Source of the DNA: Aerococcus viridans
Lineage (GTDB): Bacteria; Bacillota; Bacilli; Lactobacillales; Aerococcaceae
Length of the DNA stretch: 64,000 nt
Assembly: GCF_002871935.1 (NCBI RefSeq)
Contig: NZ_PNHQ01000007.1
Span: 30,369-94,368, forward strand
Direction of reading: 5' to 3'
The notes below the pieces were generated by a model, which was not told the origin of the DNA, did no database searches, and worked only from the letters and a program-made list of their open reading frames with translations. Made by a program: the position numbers and the translations under genes. This document shows positions 62,842-64,000 of the stretch, piece by piece. Within the stretch, counting starts at the first letter, position 1, and every line of letters starts with the position of its first letter.

Positions 62842-63665
62842 ATGAAACCAATCAGTTTAACAGAACAGCTTATGTTTAATACTGTAAGAATAGAAGCCCA
62901 TGATGGTTCTTCAGGAACTGGGTTTTTCTTTAATTTTCAGGAGAATGAGCTTACTATACCGACCTTATTACAAATAAGCATGTTGTAAATTATAATAGGA
63001 ATGAGACTGTGAAGTTCTTCTTGCATTTAAGAGAAGATGACGGCTCAACTACTCAAAACTATGCTCTTACGTTACAAACAGAATGGTTTTTTCATTCTGA
63101 TAAGGATCTATGCTTTACATTTATAAACCCGATATTTGAGGAAGTAAAAAAACGAACAGGAAAACAAGTATTTTATTTAGCTAACGATGAAGGTTTAATT
63201 CCTAACAAAGATAAATTGATGGAATTAAGTGCTTTAGAAGAAATTGTAATGATCGGCTACCCTATTGGTTTATGGGATAGCAAACATAATTATCCAATTT
63301 TCAGAAAGGGATACACAGCTTCTCACCCTGCTTATGATTTCAACACAAAAGGAATCGGTCTAGCAGACATTGCTGCTTTTCCAGGATCATCTGGATCGCC
63401 AATTTACATTTTAAACGAGAATGGCTATTCTGATAAAAAAGGTAATACTTATCTAGGCGCTCGTAGAATAATATTTTTAGGAGTTCTATATGCCGGCCCC
63501 ACAATGAATGCAAATGGTGAGATATCAGTTGTTGATATACCTACACAACAAAAAATTATTAGCAGAACTTCAGTTATGACAAATTTAGGTTATTACATCA
63601 GATCAGAAGAGTTACTTGAGTTCAAAGATGTAGTTAAAGAAAAGTTAAAACAACAGAATAACTAA
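62842..63665 (+). pseudogene. Trypsin-like serine peptidase split by a one-base frameshift
   Basis: ATG 62842 behind GGAGAGA reads MKPISLTEQLMFNTVRIE...GTGFFFNF, the start of a trypsin-like domain, and stops at 62988 in this frame. In the frame one base back the DNA is open from 62949 to 63665 and reads LITNKHVVNYNRNETVKFFLHL, with the catalytic His. A possible catalytic Asp lies in SDKDLCF and the nucleophile Ser in FPGSSGSPIY. The two pieces join around 62955-62970; one missing base (for example a T in ACCTTATTACA) explains the break. All three catalytic residues are kept, so the loss is recent or a sequencing error. A GTG at 63009 could start a fragment lacking the His. Confidence 0.75.
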
Positions 63666-63733
63666 TAGAGATTAACACAAGTAAATAAAATCAAACCTTG
63701 TTGCAGAAAGCATACATATAGGATGGTGATATC

Positions 63734-63955
63734 ATGTTTAATTCAAAATTAAGAAAAAATGCGATCGATAATTATAAGGCAGCGGTTGAACGTTATGAGA
63801 AAGTTGCCAATGATTTAGGTGAAAACACGAATGTTCTTTATCAAGAGCGTAAAAAAGCTTTAGCTCTTGTTAAATTAATTGAGGAACGAATTAATCAATT
63901 AGCAAACACTCCAAAGCCAGCTATAAAGATGTCAAGGAATAAATTGAAAGTTTAG
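63734..63955 (+). CDS. Helical protein of unknown function, probably truncated
   Basis: This 73-residue, highly helical and charged product (KLRKNAIDNYKAAVERYEKV, LYQERKKALALVKLIEERIN) has no recognised domain. ATG with GGATGGTG upstream. The end, AIKMSRNKLKV, looks out of place. Adding one A in the run ATAAAG would continue KDVKE to a TAA, and beyond it IESLGRDSEV is readable. So it may be the start of a longer protein that is broken or read with errors. It lies 68 bases after the protease and may belong to the same accessory unit. Confidence 0.5.
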   Translation: MFNSKLRKNAIDNYKAAVERYEKVANDLGENTNVLYQERKKALALVKLIEERINQLANTPKPAIKMSRNKLKV

Positions 63956-64000
63956 GACGTGATTCTGAAGTGTGATTTTGAAGGAATTTATGTTATTGCT

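Overview
The window is about 64 kb of low-GC Gram-positive (Firmicutes, order Lactobacillales) chromosome. Gene order and content (hprK-lgt-gpsA-galU-trxB-pgcA, rapZ-yvcK-whiA, pcrA-ligA-camS-gatCAB, a liaXYZ-like operon, luxS, an M-box in front of mgtA) fit Aerococcus or a close Aerococcaceae relative. The genus is an inference from context; no rRNA or other marker is present to settle it. Nearly all genes are on the + strand. I see no transposase, CRISPR array, tRNA or rRNA.

Layout. 1-2.8 kb: end of pstS, then pstCAB (phosphate uptake). 2.8-10.2 kb: DNA repair, uvrA behind an SOS box and sbcDC. 10.3-12.7 kb: a liaX/liaY/liaZ-like envelope-stress operon with an extra, frame-disrupted PspC gene. 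13.0-22.9 kb: core envelope and carbon-control genes. 23.2-28 kb: a short SSB on the minus strand, a two-component system, a VanZ-like protein and an rRNA methyltransferase. 28.1-31.7 kb: a MacB/FtsX-type ABC exporter. 31.9-33.4 kb: an orphan NfeD-like OB protein and an AEC-family transporter. 33.5-41.8 kb: a branched-chain amino-acid uptake locus with three tandem binding lipoproteins and one LivHMGF transporter. 41.9-53.3 kb: a wall hydrolase, a GntR regulator, pcrA (with its own SOS box), ligA, camS and gatCAB. 53.4-57 kb: intergenic structured repeats, then an M-box and mgtA. 57-60 kb: niaX/niaR (niacin uptake and its repressor), luxS and an M20 peptidase. 60-62 kb: more structured repeats, then an RlmCD-type methyltransferase. 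62.5-64 kb: an accessory edge with a small XRE regulator, a frame-broken trypsin-like protease and a helical ORF.

The most interesting feature is in the branched-chain amino-acid locus. Two of the three binding-protein genes sit behind separate transcription attenuators built to one plan: a 26-27-codon leader peptide, a conserved 10-bp hairpin starting just after its stop codon, a conserved switching element, then an intrinsic terminator. The first leader ends in Leu-Leu-Pro-Leu-Leu-Ala and the second in four consecutive Ile codons plus Asn. This suggests the cell senses leucine and isoleucine separately and sets the supply of different binding proteins for one shared transporter. The third binding-protein gene has no such leader.

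Second, at least two families of intergenic structured elements, here called R1 (5 copies) and R2 (2 copies), recur in gaps at 12.7, 43.6, 53.5 and 60.2 kb. Their stems differ between copies by compensating changes, which argues that the RNA fold is under selection. A shorter repeat (R3) accompanies them. Third, several genes look intact except for one missing base. One of these, an extra PspC gene, is interrupted exactly at A_AAA_AAG, the classic bacterial -1 frameshift heptamer. Programmed frameshifting, real decay and sequencing error cannot be separated from this sequence alone.
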